A DNA stretch of 6,176 nucleotides from an uncultured Collinsella sp. (GTDB lineage Bacteria > Actinomycetota > Coriobacteriia > Coriobacteriales > Coriobacteriaceae), in NCBI GenBank assembly GCA_900557505.1, contig USTC01000082.1:1-6176 (forward strand), read 5' to 3'. The notes under the pieces were generated by a model. The model had not been told where the DNA came from. It worked only from the letters and a program-made list of their open reading frames with translations, and searched no databases. Positions 5,544-6,176 of the stretch are shown here, piece by piece (position 1 is the stretch's first letter; the number at the start of each line of letters is the position of its first letter). Made by a program: the position numbers and the translations under genes.

Positions 5544-6176
5544 TTAAGCATTGGTTTGGACGAAACCACCGTCAAAGGCGTTGGCCTCGAGCACGCGGGC
5601 GCAGCCGTTTACGACGTTATCGAGCGCCGTGGGGCTGACGTGGACCGAAACGCCGGTCTCGTCGCGCAGGCGCACGTCGAGGCCGCGCAGCAGCGCACCG
5701 CCGCCGGTCAGCAGAATGCCGTAGTACATAAGGTCCGAGGCAAGATCGGGCGGCGTAGCGTCCAGAGCGTCCTTAACGGCCTTGGCCATCTCGTCGAGCG
5801 GCTTGTTAAGCGCGCGACGAATCTCCTCGCTCTCGATGCGCACGGTCTTGGGCAGGCCCGTGATAACGTCGCGTCCGTTGACCTCGACGTCGAGCTCATC
5901 CTTGAGCGGCACGGCGGAGCCGACCTTAATCTTGATGTCCTCGGCCGTGCGCTCGCCGATAGCCAGGTTGTAGGCATCGCGAACATGGGTGAGGATAGCC
6001 TGGTCGAACTCGTCGCCGGCAATGCGGATAGACTGCGACACGACAATACCGCCCATAGCGATAACGGCGACCTCGGTGGTGCCGCCGCCGATATCGATGA
6101 CCATGGAGCCCGTGGGCTCCTCAACGGGCAGGTCGGCACCGATGGCAGCCGCCATGGGCTCCTCGATCAGATAGGC
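5544..6176 (-). CDS. mreB: MreB, actin-like rod shape-determining protein (C-terminal part)
   Basis: MreB is a bacterial actin homologue that polymerises with ATP beneath the membrane and orients the Rod complex. Only the last 210 codons are in the window; full MreB is usually about 340 residues, so the N-terminal subdomain with the first phosphate-binding loop is off the right edge. The visible part opens with AYLIEEPMAAAIGADLPVEE and contains the second phosphate loop VIDIGGGTTEVAV, then IRIAGDEFDQAI, GERTAEDIKIKVGSA, VNGRDVITGLPKT and ILLTGGGALLRGLD, all diagnostic of MreB. Its close ends with VVNGCARVLE where many MreB proteins have a V-A-x-G-T-G motif, a mild divergence. The stop is TAA at 5546-5544. 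It heads the operon as seen here; the promoter would be outside the window. Confidence 0.97.
   Translation of the reverse strand, partial: AYLIEEPMAAAIGADLPVEEPTGSMVIDIGGGTTEVAVIAMGGIVVSQSIRIAGDEFDQAILTHVRDAYNLAIGERTAEDIKIKVGSAVPLKDELDVEVNGRDVITGLPKTVRIESEEIRRALNKPLDEMAKAVKDALDATPPDLASDLMYYGILLTGGGALLRGLDVRLRDETGVSVHVSPTALDNVVNGCARVLEANAFDGGFVQTNA

Noticed and set aside
5552..5568. Small hairpin at the end of mreB (TGGTTT, 5-nt loop, AAACCA) as a terminator
   Set aside because: The stem is only 6 bp and no T-run follows it on the minus strand; the next bases are ATGCTTAA, which include the mreB stop codon.

Overview
The window is GC-rich (about 60% by eye) and densely coding, with every gene on the minus strand. 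Read from the right edge to the left it is mreB (3' part only), mreC, mreD, mrdA (PBP2), rodA, and the first 203 codons of a DUF697-like protein. This is a cell-elongation (Rod complex) operon. Protein style suggests an actinobacterium of the class Coriobacteriia, perhaps Collinsella or a close relative. The clues are an MreB-containing GC-rich Gram-positive, an MreC with a long Ser/Thr/Asp tail, and a PBP2 with an extra N-terminal hydrophobic segment. This placement rests on resemblance only; no search was run.

Layout: mreB occupies 5544-6176 and its start lies outside the window. mreC (4524-5522) begins at a TTG codon 21 nt after mreB. mreD (3949-4512), mrdA (1866-3935) and rodA (630-1856) follow with gaps of only 9-13 nt. 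The DUF697-like gene (start at 611) follows rodA after 18 nt and runs off the left edge. No stretch over 21 nt lacks a gene, and there are no RNA genes, insertion sequences, CRISPR arrays or tandem repeats that I can see. No promoter is visible; transcription probably starts upstream of mreB, beyond the right edge.

How the genes work together: MreB filaments on the inner face of the membrane guide the Rod complex. MreC (single-pass, mostly outside the cell) and MreD (polytopic) link MreB to the synthases. RodA, a SEDS glycosyltransferase, polymerises lipid II into glycan, and PBP2 cross-links it as a class B transpeptidase. The protein encoded after rodA is not a known Rod component, but its position and its own Shine-Dalgarno sequence place it in the same transcript.

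Most of the region is conventional. The points worth a second look are a perfect 12-bp hairpin followed by a short T-run inside the start of mreC, an extra N-terminal membrane segment in PBP2 with an atypical sequence just before its catalytic serine, stop codons built into the next gene's Shine-Dalgarno at three consecutive junctions, and the DUF697-like gene itself.
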